A DNA stretch of 64,000 nucleotides from Jackrogersella multiformis (GCA_902806575.1 CADCXD010000011.1:1302001-1366000); one strand, 5' to 3'; shown: positions 34,626 through 47,714, counted from the stretch's first letter. The notes: a model not told the origin generated them from the letters alone. A program made the numbers and translations.

Positions 34626-37600
34626 GTTGAGGGTAGGCGATGACGGCCACAACAACAACAATAACGATAGTAACACACGTAGGGTATATGAAAGGGATTT
34701 TTAAAGGAATGTAAAGATGTGAAAGGGTTATGAAAGGATTATCTCCTACTTTTTGAGGTTGTACCTAATGATATTGATGGAATCCAAAGTGGCGGTCGCA
34801 GTTGTCAGCGTGTTGGAAGTGCAGACGAAAGAACGAGAGTGCTTAACCAGTGTTGCAAGTAATATCACTTTGGTGATGATACCCTAGGCAGGTACTAATG
34901 TTGATTGACAGTTTGTTAATGGAAAAAGAAAGGTTTGTGAAGGTTGAAAGTTGCGGTTGTGGAGGATGGTGGAGGATGGAGGTAGAGGATGGAGGTGGAG
35001 CGCGAGGAAGTGATGGTGAAGGAAGAAATATTTAGAAGTCCAGCTAGTGAAATATTAATCGAAAAGATAACTACCTACGTTATCAGCCGTCATAGATAAC
35101 GATAGTGAGAAGGTCTTGTCACCTCGAGAGAGCAGTTTTCTAAATCGTACCTACCTGGTCGCTGTAGTGAAAGGCCAGGAAGCCGAGGAAGTCACGAAGC
35201 CATAAGGGCAGGAGGCTAAGAGGCCAATGCCGTTAGTGTACGTACCTTACGTAATATGGGGGAAACAAACAATCAGAGTACGTATATTTTCGGATATTTA
35301 CATACCTACATCTTGTGGTATATGAGAACTTACATGTACCTAGTAAGAGTGTTGGTTACGGGCTATGGGTAGCTGAATCGCCCCCTTTACATCAATATTT
35401 GTATTGGTACACTCTTGGAAACTTGCCCAAGTTCTCGAAATTCACTCTGATACTACTACAACTTACTTAACTACATAAGGTAGGTAGGTATATTGGTACA
35501 TAGATTAATTGGCACGATCCACGAATTCGCTGCTATTCGCTGAAAGTTTCCTTCTGATAATTAATCATACTATGGTGAAGGCTCTCCACGTACTATGGTT
35601 TTAGGTATACCTATCTAGGTACCTAAGGGCCAATAGTAAGTATTGATTTCATGCGCCTTTAATTATGGAAATCACTGCTTCCTTTCCTATCTATAATCCA
35701 CCTTCAAAAATGACTTGGTAAATCTTGCTACCTAGGTAACTAAGACATCGGATGGCAACCTAAACTCCAAGAGCACCAATGATAAACCACACCTAGAGAT
35801 AGGTTCCGTGGCGGTTGCTCACGATGAAGCTTTTGAATGATCGCTCATTATTGTCATCATTATCAAGCTAGTAGTAAAAATACGATGTTCATTATATGGA
35901 AACTGAAAATCTTTATGAGTTTAGGTTTAACTTACATACTATATCTATAAGTTAAAACAAGTACCCCTTATGATATTATGGCTTCTAAAAACACCCTAAT
36001 CTCTCGTGTAAGTAAGTAAAGTTACTATATGGACCTTCGGCATTAAATAAAATCTGACCAAGGAAAATCACGTTGGTACTTCATCTCTTTAACAAGAAGC
36101 ATTGCCTTTTTTGTTTCATATAATGCGTTTAAACTTGTAGCAAGCCCGTAACAAGTTTTTACTATTTGATATAAAAAAACGTTGGATGATTAAGTATAAA
36201 GCTACAAAAACTACCTATTTATATTAAATAAAGTTTCATATAATATAAAATTGCAAAAGTGTTCGAGATAATATTGTTCGTAAGTTACTGAGTTATTAAG
36301 GGGGGAGAAATCGACTTCACTTACAACACTATTATGTATTAAATTAACTTTATATTAAAAGAACACAAAGTAAATCGCATAGAAAGACTTAACAAAATAT
36401 AATGATAAACAATAAATAATGTTAAGTTCATGCTTCCACGCCCGCCTATATATGAATTCTCGAGAAAGTGATAGTCACGTGACTGTAGTAAGAGCGAATA
36501 TACACTATAAGAAGAGCGCGAGGAAGGAGGGAAAGGCAAAACATGAATTTTTATTCTGGTTTTTATGTACTTAGGTATCTACAATAATATAAGTGTTATG
36601 TATGTAATTGTTTAATAAAAGGAAATTTCGGTCATGAATCAGGTACTTAGGTACTATCAAATTGATCCTTCTATTTTCAGCAAAAGGTTGGATTCATTGT
36701 CTATAGAAAACTCTGATTCTACCAACGGTAAAATCTTCTATGTTAGAGCATTCTTATCTCATAACAGGTCACGTGAGTAACCAAAGTTTAAAGATATCTC
36801 TAACATATAAAGACCCAATTTCATCAACACATAGACCACTTGAATAGAAAAGCCCAAACATCCAAAAGCACGTGATAAGAGAAGATACCCATATTAAATC
36901 AGAGATGGTATCTGACAAGTACCTACCTAGGTAGGTAGGTATGAAATGCGTACTTATCATTACGTGTAAATGAGGTTAAAATGAGCCCTACTTAAGTACC
37001 TAAGTACTATATGATTTTCACATGCAAATTTAATAGACCTACCTAGGTACCTAGAGTACCTTATTACCTAAGCAGTTCTATAGCAACACATGGAAAAGTT
37101 ACACTAGAATCAAACTCATTAATCATGATATAACCAACTCCTCTGGTTAATAATACTTATATGAATATATATATTAGCTCTGAAGCAGTCTTGATTGACA
37201 TGGATTCTTAGATATCTACCTACAACTTCCCACAACTTCCTTATCAAGTTTCTAACATTAGCAGCTTAGGTACGTACTATTTTCTATGTCAACCCACTAC
37301 AGCAGCCACGGACTCACTCCCGGTCTTGGCGACAAGGATATCTGATTTCCTACCTAAGCTTACCCTACCTATGCTGCTATGTACGCAATTAAGGTGGGAC
37401 ATCAGACGTCACTCACCTAGGTACAGGCTCCGAGAACCCCACCTAAGCTTGGACCGAGACCGCCGCGATTGATCAGATTATCGTTGGGAAGCGACTTTCT
37501 AGATAGAGTTTTCCCACTGTTTCTCGAGTCCTTCTATCTTAGGAAGTCGTTGAGAAAGATCCATGGATTTCCCTTGCTTCTTGTTCTGAATCTCAGCTTA

Positions 37601-37821
37601 TGTACTTAGGTAACCGCTGATATTAAAATCTTGGTAGAACTACCTAGGTACCTAGTTCGGTACCTACCAAAGCACCGCAGACGACTCCTACTACATACCA
37701 CCACAACTAACATCCACACATAGAACTGCGGAATGATATACAACTCACATACCACTAGGCATCATCACCACCCACTCCATCTACTCTGGCTTGCCTAAAG
37801 CCGTAACCACGGCCCGTCATC
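34626..37821. other. Long AT-leaning intergenic region
   Basis: About 3.2 kb between divergent genes. CCTAGG motifs lie near 35617, 36925, 37041 and 37641. Open frames are short and no domain is visible. The centre (35.9-36.4 kb) is AT-rich but not RIP-extreme. Confidence 0.45.
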
Positions 37822-39441
37822 ATGATTGGCACGTCGATACCAGCGTACATCTTCATCCGTATATGCATAGTCCTGGTTCAATATACGACGCCGTTGTGCA
37901 TAGCATGTATAGCCCTCTTGGCGACCGTCTACGGCTGGGCAGCGCTGACCCGTCCCCTCAGCATAGCGCTGCTTGCCTACTGCGTCCTTGACATTCTCTA
38001 CGCCGTTCTCATCTACAACCCGCACAATCGCCGGCTAAAGGAGGAAGCGAGGCACCCGCCGCCGCTGACGCGCGAGGAGCGTCGGACACTGTTCCAGCGC
38101 TGCTTCGAAAACATACCCGACGCCCGGCGCTATCTCCAGAAGTGGTTCCTTGGCGCCGACGAGTCAGAGATACGGAGAGATAACGTTCGCGACTTTATCC
38201 TCTGGGCCTTCTTCGACAGGTCGCCTGGCCAGGAGTCCGAAGAGGATGATATCGAACTGGACGGGTACATAGAAATCGTTGAGAAGCTCCTCGGCCGGAG
38301 ATTAGAGCCGGGGAGGGGGAAGGCCGAAGGTCTCCGACTCACGTTAGACGAGGTGGAAACTAGATATAGAAGTATTGTGTGGTATTTGGCTGTAGGCATT
38401 GTAGACTTTTCGTCGTATTGCCTACTAGCGTGGAATAGGTTTCATTATCACGCCCAACCGCCGTCTGGGATCCTTTCAGTTATCCCTCCGCGCATACAAA
38501 ACCTGTTCACCCATAGGTATTCCGAGTCAGAAGGACTCAGCTATTGGTATCGTCCGCATACCGCTACAGACAAGCTTCCCGTCGTGTTCCTCCACGGCAT
38601 CGGCATCGGCCTCTACCTGTACGTGCCGTTCCTCGCGCGACTAAATTCGGAGTTAGGAGGACAAAATGGGCAGGGTCAGATTGGAATCATCGCTGTTGAG
38701 ATTCTCCCTATTTCCTTCCGACTCACGGGGGCGCCGCTGAGCAGGCCCGAATTCCTGGAGCAGATTGCTACGATCTTAGATGCGCACGGGTGGGACAGGT
38801 TCGTGTTGGTGTCCCATTCGTACGGCAGCGTCTTGGCAACCAACATGCTGCGCTCGGAAAAGCTAGCCGACAGAATTGCTTCAGCAGTATTCATTGATCC
38901 TGTGACTATCTTGTTGCATTTACCAGATGTAGCATACAACTTTACTAGACGCAGGCCCAGTCTGGCCAACGAGTGGCAGCTATGGTATTTCGCGAGCATG
39001 GATCCCGGCGTAGCGCATTCCCTGGGCCGGCATTTCTTCTGGAAAGACAATATTGTGTGGAAGGAAGAGCTATTGGGAATGGTGAGGGGTTCGTCTACAG
39101 AAGTGGTTGGTGTGGGTGATCAGGGGGTCCGGACTACTGCGAGGCTGCCTCGAAAGGTGGCGGTATGTCTTGCGGAACGAGATTTGATTGTTGATACCCT
39201 GAAGGTTGCCCAATACTTGGGCGCTGACGGTGATGGATGGGTCGTCCCCAATCCTGCAGTTGGAGGAGATGGCAGCTCTGAGGGGTGGTCCATAGGACAG
39301 GATGCATTGGGTAACGGTTATCTCACACGCGACGGGATTGAGCTGTTATGGTTCTGGGGGTTGGACCACGCTCAAGTATTCGACACCAAGGAGAACATGG
39401 AGAGAATTTGTAGGGTCATACGTCGTCACTGCACAGAATAG
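37822..39441 (+). CDS. Membrane-anchored alpha/beta hydrolase
   Basis: Single exon, 539 aa. Two or three hydrophobic segments occupy the first 65 residues, so the protein is probably anchored in a membrane. A charged linker of about 150 residues and another hydrophobic stretch (IVWYLAVGIVDFSSYCLLAW) follow. The alpha/beta hydrolase core starts at LPVVFLHGIGIG (oxyanion-hole region, His258). The nucleophile elbow is VSHSYGS with Ser333, and the catalytic His is probably His516 in LWFWGLDHAQVF. The acid is probably an Asp near CLAERDLIVDT. Related large fungal hydrolases are lipase- or esterase-like, but the substrate cannot be inferred. ATG start at 37822 is the first in frame. Confidence 0.85.
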   Translation: MIGTSIPAYIFIRICIVLVQYTTPLCIACIALLATVYGWAALTRPLSIALLAYCVLDILYAVLIYNPHNRRLKEEARHPPPLTREERRTLFQRCFENIPDARRYLQKWFLGADESEIRRDNVRDFILWAFFDRSPGQESEEDDIELDGYIEIVEKLLGRRLEPGRGKAEGLRLTLDEVETRYRSIVWYLAVGIVDFSSYCLLAWNRFHYHAQPPSGILSVIPPRIQNLFTHRYSESEGLSYWYRPHTATDKLPVVFLHGIGIGLYLYVPFLARLNSELGGQNGQGQIGIIAVEILPISFRLTGAPLSRPEFLEQIATILDAHGWDRFVLVSHSYGSVLATNMLRSEKLADRIASAVFIDPVTILLHLPDVAYNFTRRRPSLANEWQLWYFASMDPGVAHSLGRHFFWKDNIVWKEELLGMVRGSSTEVVGVGDQGVRTTARLPRKVAVCLAERDLIVDTLKVAQYLGADGDGWVVPNPAVGGDGSSEGWSIGQDALGNGYLTRDGIELLWFWGLDHAQVFDTKENMERICRVIRRHCTE

Positions 39442-39597
39442 GTAGATTGACACCCCCTATCTGCGCCGTCGATTGTCCTTTTGATGCTGCGTGTCGGGAT
39501 TTGCACGGTCAAGCACCACCACTCTCTCGGCGCTTGGTTTTATGCATCCGGGTACGCCGAATTTACAGCATATGAGGGTCATTTATTGCCAACGGCG

Positions 39598-40460
39598 TCA
39601 ATCAATTGAATCAGCCTTTGCTTCATCGCCTCCCCAGCCCGTCAGGTAAACAACTACAGGTTCCGGACCGCTTCGAATCAATATCCAGACGACTTTCTCG
39701 TCAGTCTCGTTTATTTCTTGATGCTCCGTCCATGGCGGGACGAAGGCAAAGTCGCCCGGAGAGAGCTCATGCCTCTTAGGCTCTTCGTCGGCGTTGGAAT
39801 TGGTAACTAATCTATTGCCTGTCAGCTTTCCCCCCACAGGCATTGGAATTGATAGCCTATCATTGAAGAGAAGAAAAAACGCAGGGTGGCACAATAATCA
39901 TCAGGGGATAATGACATACTAGAGACAAGTTAGCGTTCATGATACAAGAATGATAATGGGTATTTAGGAATACACTAAGATAAAACCTAGTGTTCCTTTT
40001 CATACGTACCATGCCCTTGCCTGAGGCGGCGTAGATGATGGTCTCTTGATTAATGTTAGATATACATCACCTCGATATGTTTGAAGCAGGATCAAGACTG
40101 ACCTTGCTCGCCGTGGTGATGTACCGCCGAGGAACAGTGCGGTTTGGCTATTAGGACTATTGATGCTGTTACTACTATGAGTCTGACATAAGATTAGGGG
40201 ATCCTATGTAACCGGGAGCCAACCATCTAGGTTGAAACCCGACATGGTCTCATGGTGACATTATACTCGTGCCCGAACACACATTATATGCACAAGAGGG
40301 TAGTTATAAGGGTGGTTTAGTAAGGTAGCTTACCACTAGCACACATTCTGTCACTCTTGCCGATCACGGCTCCTTGACGGATCATTGCCGCATCCTTCCC
40401 GTCTCTTTGAGCCTCAAGGTCGGAAGCCTTTGTGATTTGTACTTCGGATGGCATTATCAT
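39598..40460 (-). CDS. Cupin-domain protein (small, multi-exon)
   Basis: Exons 40460-40334, 40156-40103, 40044-40010 and (less sure) 39825-39598 give about 147 aa with one cupin barrel. Reading in order: TKASDLEAQRDGKDAAMIRQ, then KPHCSSAVHHHGEQ, ETIIYAASGKGM, HELSPGDFAFVPPWTEHQEI and VVWILIRSGPEPVVVYLTGW. The HHHGE block supplies the first metal-binding cupin motif and PWTEHQ the second. The first three exons join cleanly in phase. The last intron is uncertain: a textbook GCTAAC branch and CTCTAG acceptor end at 39919 but lead straight into a TGA. The only acceptor that keeps the frame is AAG at 39826 (184-nt intron). Start could be 40460 or 40454. Enzymatic role unknown. Confidence 0.7.
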
Positions 40461-40920
40461 CGGAAGCAAGTCCGGGAGCAGAGAGAAGAATCCGGACATG
40501 ACGCCTATGAATATTGGAACGAAGCACATACGGCGTAGCACTAGAATTAAGTGGCCTATGGCAAACTTGGAAGGCGAGGAAAAGAGATGGACGATAGCTG
40601 ATTAGCAAGGCTGCAAGGTTAGAGAATGTGAATACGAATAGCCATGTAAGATAGGTAAGCCAGAATTAAAAGTGGATGTATAAATAACAAGGCTAGAAAC
40701 TAAATATAACTAAGATAATTTAAAGTCGTTTCAGTATATTCCATCTCTATTCCATTTGCTCTGTATGATTTGTATGATATCGGGTTGACTTGAGCGGCTT
40801 GAGTCCACGTACAGCGGTACGGTACAGCGATACAGTGGACCGCTCTACCAAAAACAAACGTCTCTTAGTAGTGTATGTAGGTACGAAAATAAGTAATCAG
40901 CGTGGTCTGTGCATTGAACA

Positions 40921-40970
40921 ACACCCTACCTACCTAACCTACCTAGGGTTAGGTACCTAGGTAGGTACAC
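40921..40970. repeat. CCTAGG motif cluster
   Basis: Overlapping TACCTACCTAACCTACC and TTAGGTACCTAGGTAGG elements form an imperfect palindrome centred near 40943. Confidence 0.7.
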
Positions 40971-42900
40971 AGAACAGAATAGTGGACCACGTAGACTCCA
41001 CCGAGGATGATCTGGGTAGGCAATTTATGGAGACACGATATCAGGAGGTAGGTATATTATATTCAGTCGACCTATTACGTCCTTGTAGATATTTAGATAA
41101 TTAAAACAGAAAGAAAAAAAGGTGCACACGTGTGTGCTTGTAATTGTATATTTTCCTCGTAGCCACGAATTTTATCAAGAGGCTTCTTCCTTTTCTATAA
41201 GCTTTAGGTAAATTAAAAGACGTGTCAAGATAATAATTCATTTACACGTTTGATGAAGAGTAACGAATGTGATTTTCACTTAAAGATAAGCGTGGGGAGG
41301 GAGGAGAGATCATTTATAGTCCGTCTTGGCTTAAGACCTTGGTGTATATACATACCTCTCTGTAGTTGCAAGACTTCCCGCGCGTATGACGGTGGCGATT
41401 AATATCCTATTATTCTGCTCGTGTATGGAGACTATCTTTGAAGGACCTCCAACGTCACCACCATGACCGTTCAGAATAGGAGCAAAGCTCCGATTCAACT
41501 CTATAAAAAAACCATTTGGAGAATCAGTTGTGACGATACGAGACAGGGGTACTAGAGGTTGCCGTCCCGGCTGGCTGGGCCTGAGACCCCTTACTTAACC
41601 TAGGTTGAAATGATTTGATTTACACCCTCGAACGCATCGTATCTCTAGCCGCAAGCCTCCAACTTAGACGCGATTCGTCGAAAAGAGGGAAGCCTCCGGA
41701 TCCCGGCAAACACACCCACTAAGAGAAGAGACCAGAGACTACCTAGGTACCTACTGTCGAAAATAGGTGGACCGGATACTCAGGGATCATGAATAGTTCC
41801 GTGGCCTTGGGCTTTAGTCTAGCCAGACCCTAGACAGGTGCCTAATGCGATACCTGTAGCCTATGTCTCAGGTAGGTAACTTAGTGCTGGGTTTTCGATG
41901 CTTGGCATGGTTGAGGATATTAGGTCCGCTGAGCAGTGGAGGGCAGCGGAATGGCGGAACGATCTCGGTATGCTTAATTTGCACGGACAATACGAGGGTT
42001 TCAACCCTCATAAGGACTCTAGCCGTCCTAGTAATCAGGTAGGCTCGAAGAGGAAGCTCAAAAGTCTGGCGGACCACAACAGAAATAGCAGTGGCTCTCC
42101 AAATCTGGAACCCCAATGAAGAATAACCTGTTTCCGTTGCTAGCTAGATGACTGCCGAAGGCATCACGGGAACGGACCCCCCGTCGGCGAATTGAAGCTC
42201 GACTTTTGTTGGCATTGCTGATAACGGATTGAGTCGCATTCGCGTCTGCACCCGGTCAAGATGAGCAGGGGATCTGAAGCTCTAAGATGCGCAGATGACC
42301 AAGCGTAGTGCCGCCAGATGCCAAGTGTCATGCCATACATAGCAGTGCGCCAGATGAGCAAGGTACCTACCTACCTGGTAAGTAGGTAAGCTCCGCAAAT
42401 CTAAACAGCATGCAACCGAGACCGCGCTGTACAAGGCTCGTCGGAAACGTTTCTAGCACCTGCGATAGTAACATTCTAGTTTTAGTAAATATGCATATGT
42501 GCCAAGAAATCGCGCCGATTATAAACGACATAAAAGGATCTAAAAAGTGTCTATAAAAGGAAACATGTGTACCCATAAGATATTCGAGGGTTTGACACAA
42601 TACTTTTAGCCAAGAGCGGAGCTACTTAGACCTGTATTGGGAGATAGAGAACTACCCATTAGATGGGCAAACCTGAACCTGTATTATGTGAAAAAGAATC
42701 GCTCCGTAATAGGAGTTTAGTCAATAACTAGGTGGGAAGGCCGTTGCCTCGTGGGGCTGTCATCCTATAACCTTACAAGGTAGCAAGATAGGACGCTCTT
42801 GTGATTGTTTGCTGTCGCTGGCCGAACGAACATACATGCACGACGGTTCTTTCGGCTCTTCTTCTTGTTGCTCTTCTTCAAAACGGCACGTCGATCAAAT

Positions 42901-42968
42901 GACACACGAGAGATAATGACACACGAGAGATAATGACACACGAGAGATAATGACACACGAGAGATAAT
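42901..42968 (+). repeat. Perfect 17-bp tandem repeat, four copies
   Basis: The unit gacacacgagagataat occurs at 42901, 42918, 42935 and 42952 without a mismatch. Intergenic; such perfect identity implies recent expansion. Confidence 0.95.
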
Positions 42969-44886
42969 GATAAAAAACCCATAGCAAACTAACTCCCTAG
43001 GTAAATGCTACTAGTAGCACCTGTAGTTGTACTTTTTAAAACCCTTCTCGTTCGTAGACCCTGGATTGTTGCATCTTTAGATGTAGCATGCCAAATCGGA
43101 TCTGTAGTCCGTGAAGGTTCGGTCTTTTTCTTGGGCTCCCCGGCTTTTTCCCATGACAGGAATGGGCAACCGTTCCAATGGGGTCAGGGTATAGTCAGAT
43201 CGGGTATGCTGCGAAGTCAGATATCAAAGAAACGACAATGGGGATTGGTGCGTTGGTGTCGGCGGCAGTACCGGTGGTCTGGGGGGACTAGCCACATCCT
43301 GATGTTACAGCCGAGCGTGGAGGTTAGTATCATTATGTGATGTGATAGGATCGTGAACTGTGATACGTTATAGGATACCCTTCGTCACAAATATCCATTG
43401 CTTCTGTTCGAGGTGATCCGGAGGGAGAAATAGACCCTGGACCTGCCCTAAACCTGTAGCGTGTATGACGAATTAGGTGTGCCGCACAGTGGGAGATGAC
43501 CCCTTCATATTTTAGCCACCTAGTCATGGTGATATGGCAGTGTAGATAAAAATATAAGGCAATGAGATAGATAGAGATGAAGATGGATGACAATAGAGAG
43601 AATAGAGTAGGTACATAACGCAAGGTACCTAACTAATTAGGGAAGACGTAAAAGGTATGTAGGTACCCACCTAGGTAAATAGAAGATAAAATAAGGTTAA
43701 GGTTCTAAGGTCAGCCCTGGACCTGGAGCACAGATTTTACCGGGTAGGCAGGCACCTACCTACACTAGGTAATAAATAAATACGGTGTAAACGGGGCCGA
43801 ATGGCAACAAACAGTACCTAACCTGTAGAAGAGTAGGATTTGAGGCTGTAGCGTTTATCCTTCCCTGCAACGATAGCGGCTAGCAGCCTCGAATTAATGA
43901 TTATACCGGCAGGGACTGATTAGGAGAATGATCATGAGCCTAAAGTTAGGACCTTCCCGTCCCAACCCGGTGGGCCGTAGATGTACTACGTAGCACTGGA
44001 GCTAACAAGGTGATACGGGAATCGAAAAGCAACTGCCTAGGTTAGTGGAAGTCGACTGATAGGGCACTAACAAGAATTAGCCTACTGTACTAAGGTACCT
44101 AATAATATGGAACCTCTACCAACAATTCCCATGGCCCGGCTCGGCCCCGATTCCTTCAATCCATCCTAAACAACAACTCCTTCGCAGAGCATGCTGAAAA
44201 TGGATGATGGTTGAATAGAGCCGGCCGTACTACAATCAAACTACCTGACTATCTTGACTACCTACCTAGGTGGCTAAACCACCTACCGAATGTTGATAAG
44301 CTGCTGAATCCCATCTTATTATTGAGCTCCTCTTTTGAACACCTAAGGTTAGACGGTACCAAGTCGAGAGAGAGAGGGAGAGAGAGAAACAGACCAGCTC
44401 CATGAGTTGAGCGAGCGCCATCAATCAAATCAATGATTTCGCTAATTCCAAATCCCGCTATTGGTCGCCACTGTTTTATTGTACCCACTTCCCCTACGAA
44501 TGAGCCGTTGCATCTACGTTGGGCCTGAAACTGAAATACCTGACTTGCCGTCATTATGAGAACGGGATACTATCCTCCTTGTTCTTTATCTTAGGTAGCC
44601 ATTAAACGACCTTCAACCTTCTTCGAATTTCTTCACGACCAAAATAATTTTAATTTAACATTGTCAGCTCGGAAAATCGCACTACAGGGGATCGATTTAG
44701 CTCAGATTATTCGCGATCCACATAGATCTCGTTTAAATTTGTCCTCTTCACGACCGATTTTGGGCTCTCCCCCCTCTCAGACTCTCCACCACGTGGCCGT
44801 GACCCTTGTCAATTGGATCCTTCGAACCCCCGAATTGTCGCTTGTGTGTGACTACGCTTGGGTCCCCGCCGTGGACGCCATATGAA

Positions 44887-46654
44887 ATGGACGAGGAAGG
44901 GCGAGGGCGTGTCTGGCATACCAAGTCTACGATCACTTCTTCGAGCGATTCTAGCTCTAGCGCTGAGACGGCACAAGATGATGGCGCATCGGGATCTGGG
45001 GCAAAGACTGGCACCATAAACGTTCACAACCCCGCCGTCAGTTACGGAGGACTAGACCCCGAAATTGAAGAAAATGTGTTTGCTGTCAAAACTGTTCCCG
45101 CCCATGACGTGCAATGGGATGCCACAGATCGCCGCAACCTGCTCGGCTTGGACTTGGACGACGACGTTGGTGTTCCAGTAAAGCGACGTAGTACAAGCGC
45201 GGCAAACCGAGGTTCGTGGATTCATGCCTCCATCCTACAAACCATAACCACGTCCCGCTCGGCTTCGTTAGCACGGGTGCCCCGGATTCCAAGATCACCC
45301 TTAACTGACCCGTTGAATTCTAGACTTGAGTCCTGCCAGTTCGTCCTCGAGTACTCCTATCAATACGACACCCCTCCTTAACCTCCCTTCTGAGTTAATC
45401 GATGCGATACTTTCCTGGTTGACTCCTCTAGAGCTGGCTGCTGTCTCCCTCGTCTGTCACGCGTTACGCAGCCACGCAAATTCCGATACGCAATGGAAAC
45501 GACACGTACTGTCGAATCTCCCCGGAAATCATATCGCCTCCCCGTATCCATGCAAAAGTTGGCGCGAGCTTTATATATCGCATGATCCGTACTGGTTTTT
45601 GACAAAGCACAAACTATGGTTTTGCGATCGCGAGCTGACGGGCCAGATGATCGTTGTCCGTTATGACGAGCGGCGAGGCTGTATTGAGGGATATCAGCTG
45701 GTCTCGACGCGAAATAAAGAGGGCAGCGAGCCGTGGCTTGCCGATCAGGATGTCCATATTCACCACTTCGAGCCTACGGTTAATCTACATCTCGATAAGC
45801 CTATATTGCAGCTTAATGTTGATAGCCTTGAGAACATACTTCGTGGCAAATCGTCATCTTTGGCTTTCCGGCATTTCTATTCCGAACAGCCGATGCGCAT
45901 TAATAATGGCACAGATCCCCGGTTTACTAACTTCCTCCTTGCGAAGCCGCTCAGCAAGTCGGCTCTGGCCGGCCGGATGGCGAATGAATTCCCACACGGT
46001 TACGTCTGGCCTCCGCCCGCGATTCCGGCTCGCCATCGCGTAACCGGCCAGCCGGCAGGGGTCCACCCGCTCGCAACATCTATAAATTACACAAGGTCGA
46101 CTTCGGCAATGTGGCAGCCGCGCAACCGTTCGGAGGCATCTGATCAGATATTCCGTATTAGACAATGGATGGAGATGGGACCACCGACTCTCGGTGTACA
46201 TTTTGCGGAGGAAGTGGTGACTTACTCAACCCTGGATCCGGTACTCTATACTCCAACGACCGAGAAACCCTGGAGAGGAATATGGGTTGGCGATTATAGC
46301 GGGCACGGTTGCGAGTTTTTGCTGATAAATCAACCTGAAGATGATGACGAGGATAAGGAACCGCTAACGCGGCTTGAGGGTGAGACAGAGGCAGAGTTTC
46401 AGGAGCGTCTGATGCGCGAGCGCGTTTATCGTGGCCGGTTAGAGGCGATCAAATTGACGGGTGATGCGAATGTACCAAGGGGTGAATATACTTTTGTCGC
46501 CGATGACCTCGGCGAAGACGGATTCATAGGTACGGCTCGGGAGCCGCCGTTCGAGGGCGCCCGAGTCATAAAGAGTAAGGGTCACATTGCCCACATGGGA
46601 TTCTATAATGGTGAGATACTCTACACTCGGATTACATCCATTGCTTGCAGCTAA
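44887..46654 (+). CDS. F-box protein, FBXO31-like
   Basis: Exon 1 is 44887-45211 and exon 2 is 45324-46654; the 112-nt intron has a GTTCGT donor, a TTAACTGAC branch and a TTCTAG acceptor, in phase. The product is 551 aa. The N-terminal 125 residues are Ser- and Asp-rich. A clear F-box lies at about 128-170 (LPSELIDAILSWLTPLELAA, then VSLVCHALRSHANSDTQWK). The C-terminal part has PWRGIWVGDYSGHGCEFLLI, which resembles the W-G-Y-HG motif of the FBXO31 substrate-binding domain, and a long insertion rich in acidic residues. It is expected to recruit substrates to an SCF ubiquitin ligase through Skp1. The ATG at 44887 follows an in-frame region without another ATG. Confidence 0.85.
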
Positions 46655-47714
46655 TTCGGTTATAGACAGATACATTGAATCGCAGCTCCTCCTGCTGTCA
46701 TATAATCGCCTGGCACAATATTGGGTTGGCTTCGGCCACATTAGCTTCTTCGAGAGGGTCGACATTGACCAATTCCTCATGCCTACATAGTAATCAGCAT
46801 CGCTTCTAACGTATATATTATTTTCAGCACATACAATTCCTTTGTACAACCTTGATAGTTTCCCACTTCAACTCCTAGCTTTGTCTTTACCCGGCAGTCG
46901 AGGCTATCTTTCATGCTGCTTATTATGTAACCGTAGTCTGTTTAATTTTTGAAGAGAATACTACTCGATATGCTCGATTAGAGAAGCATTGTTTAATATA
47001 GATATCAAAATTTTAAGATTAGTTACCTAAGTAGGGTATTTATTAGGAAAACTTTATCAGCCAATCACTCCTTCTCTTAGAAGCTTAACGAACGTGTGTA
47101 TACAGCTACCTAGGTAGGTAGGCAGCTGCTAGGCACATCGAGCTACGGGTTTATTTAGTGGTATTTAGAAGTGGGGTGATGTCTCCATTAAATAAGCTCT
47201 ATGATAGTCTGTACTACTGAAAACCCTAGCCGCCGTTTAGCGACGTCATCTACCATCATCTAAGTTTAAAACCTACCTAGGTACCTACCTAGGTAATTTA
47301 CCTTGCACAGTTACAAAGAACTTGCAGTCATTCAACTTTCAATATCCTTTGTCGCATTCCTCCGAGTCTCTGGGGCTTGGGCTATGGAACTTTTCTTATA
47401 TTCTCTTCATTGCATCATTAGTTAGCTAAGTAACCTAACCTATCCGCCGTTTTCATCGTGTCTCCATTAGCTCAAGATTTGCTACGCACTGTCAACCTCC
47501 AAAACGTCATTCAGGGGTCGGTCGAGGATTGACCTTGGGTATCCCATCTATGAAATATCAGGTCTCATGAGGGCTACTAAGACTAACTGAGGCTTTGCAA
47601 CCGGGTTGCAGGCCGTGAGCTACTTCATAGTTCCGATTCATAATACTTACGGTTCAGTTCCGATTCATAATACTTACGGTTCAGTTCAGGAAATCAATAC
47701 GTCGATTCGAACCA
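46655..47714. other. Intergenic: upstream region of the DUF1769 gene
   Basis: About 1 kb with CCTAGG motifs (47110, 47277-47292) and a 27-bp direct duplication just before the next start codon. No gene seen. Confidence 0.5.
47629..47682 (+). repeat. 27-bp perfect tandem duplication ahead of the DUF1769 start
   Basis: The unit agttccgattcataatact followed by tacggttc occurs twice in direct succession, plus a five-base partial third copy. It ends 32 nt before the ATG at 47715, so it lies in the 5' UTR or core promoter. Confidence 0.95.

Larger units (their letters stand above)
40461..44886. other. Large gene-poor intergenic region
   Basis: 4.4 kb without a convincing gene. Contains CCTAGG motifs (40920-40970, 41742, 43670), a GCACACGTGTGTGC palindrome near 41123 and a perfect 17-bp tandem repeat (42901-42968). 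Frames at 41898-42119 and 43005-43340 have no recognisable domain. Confidence 0.45.

Noticed and set aside
41119..41140. GCACACGTGTGTGC palindrome with a CACGTG E-box core
   Set aside because: A single occurrence far from any gene start; no basis for a regulatory call.
41898..42119. 73-codon frame with a polar, Asn/Ser-rich product, and its mirror on the minus strand
   Set aside because: Both strands are open over the same interval and neither shows a domain, so coding is not supported.
43005..43340. 111-codon frame on the plus strand
   Set aside because: No recognisable domain and a composition like chance readthrough; no splice support.
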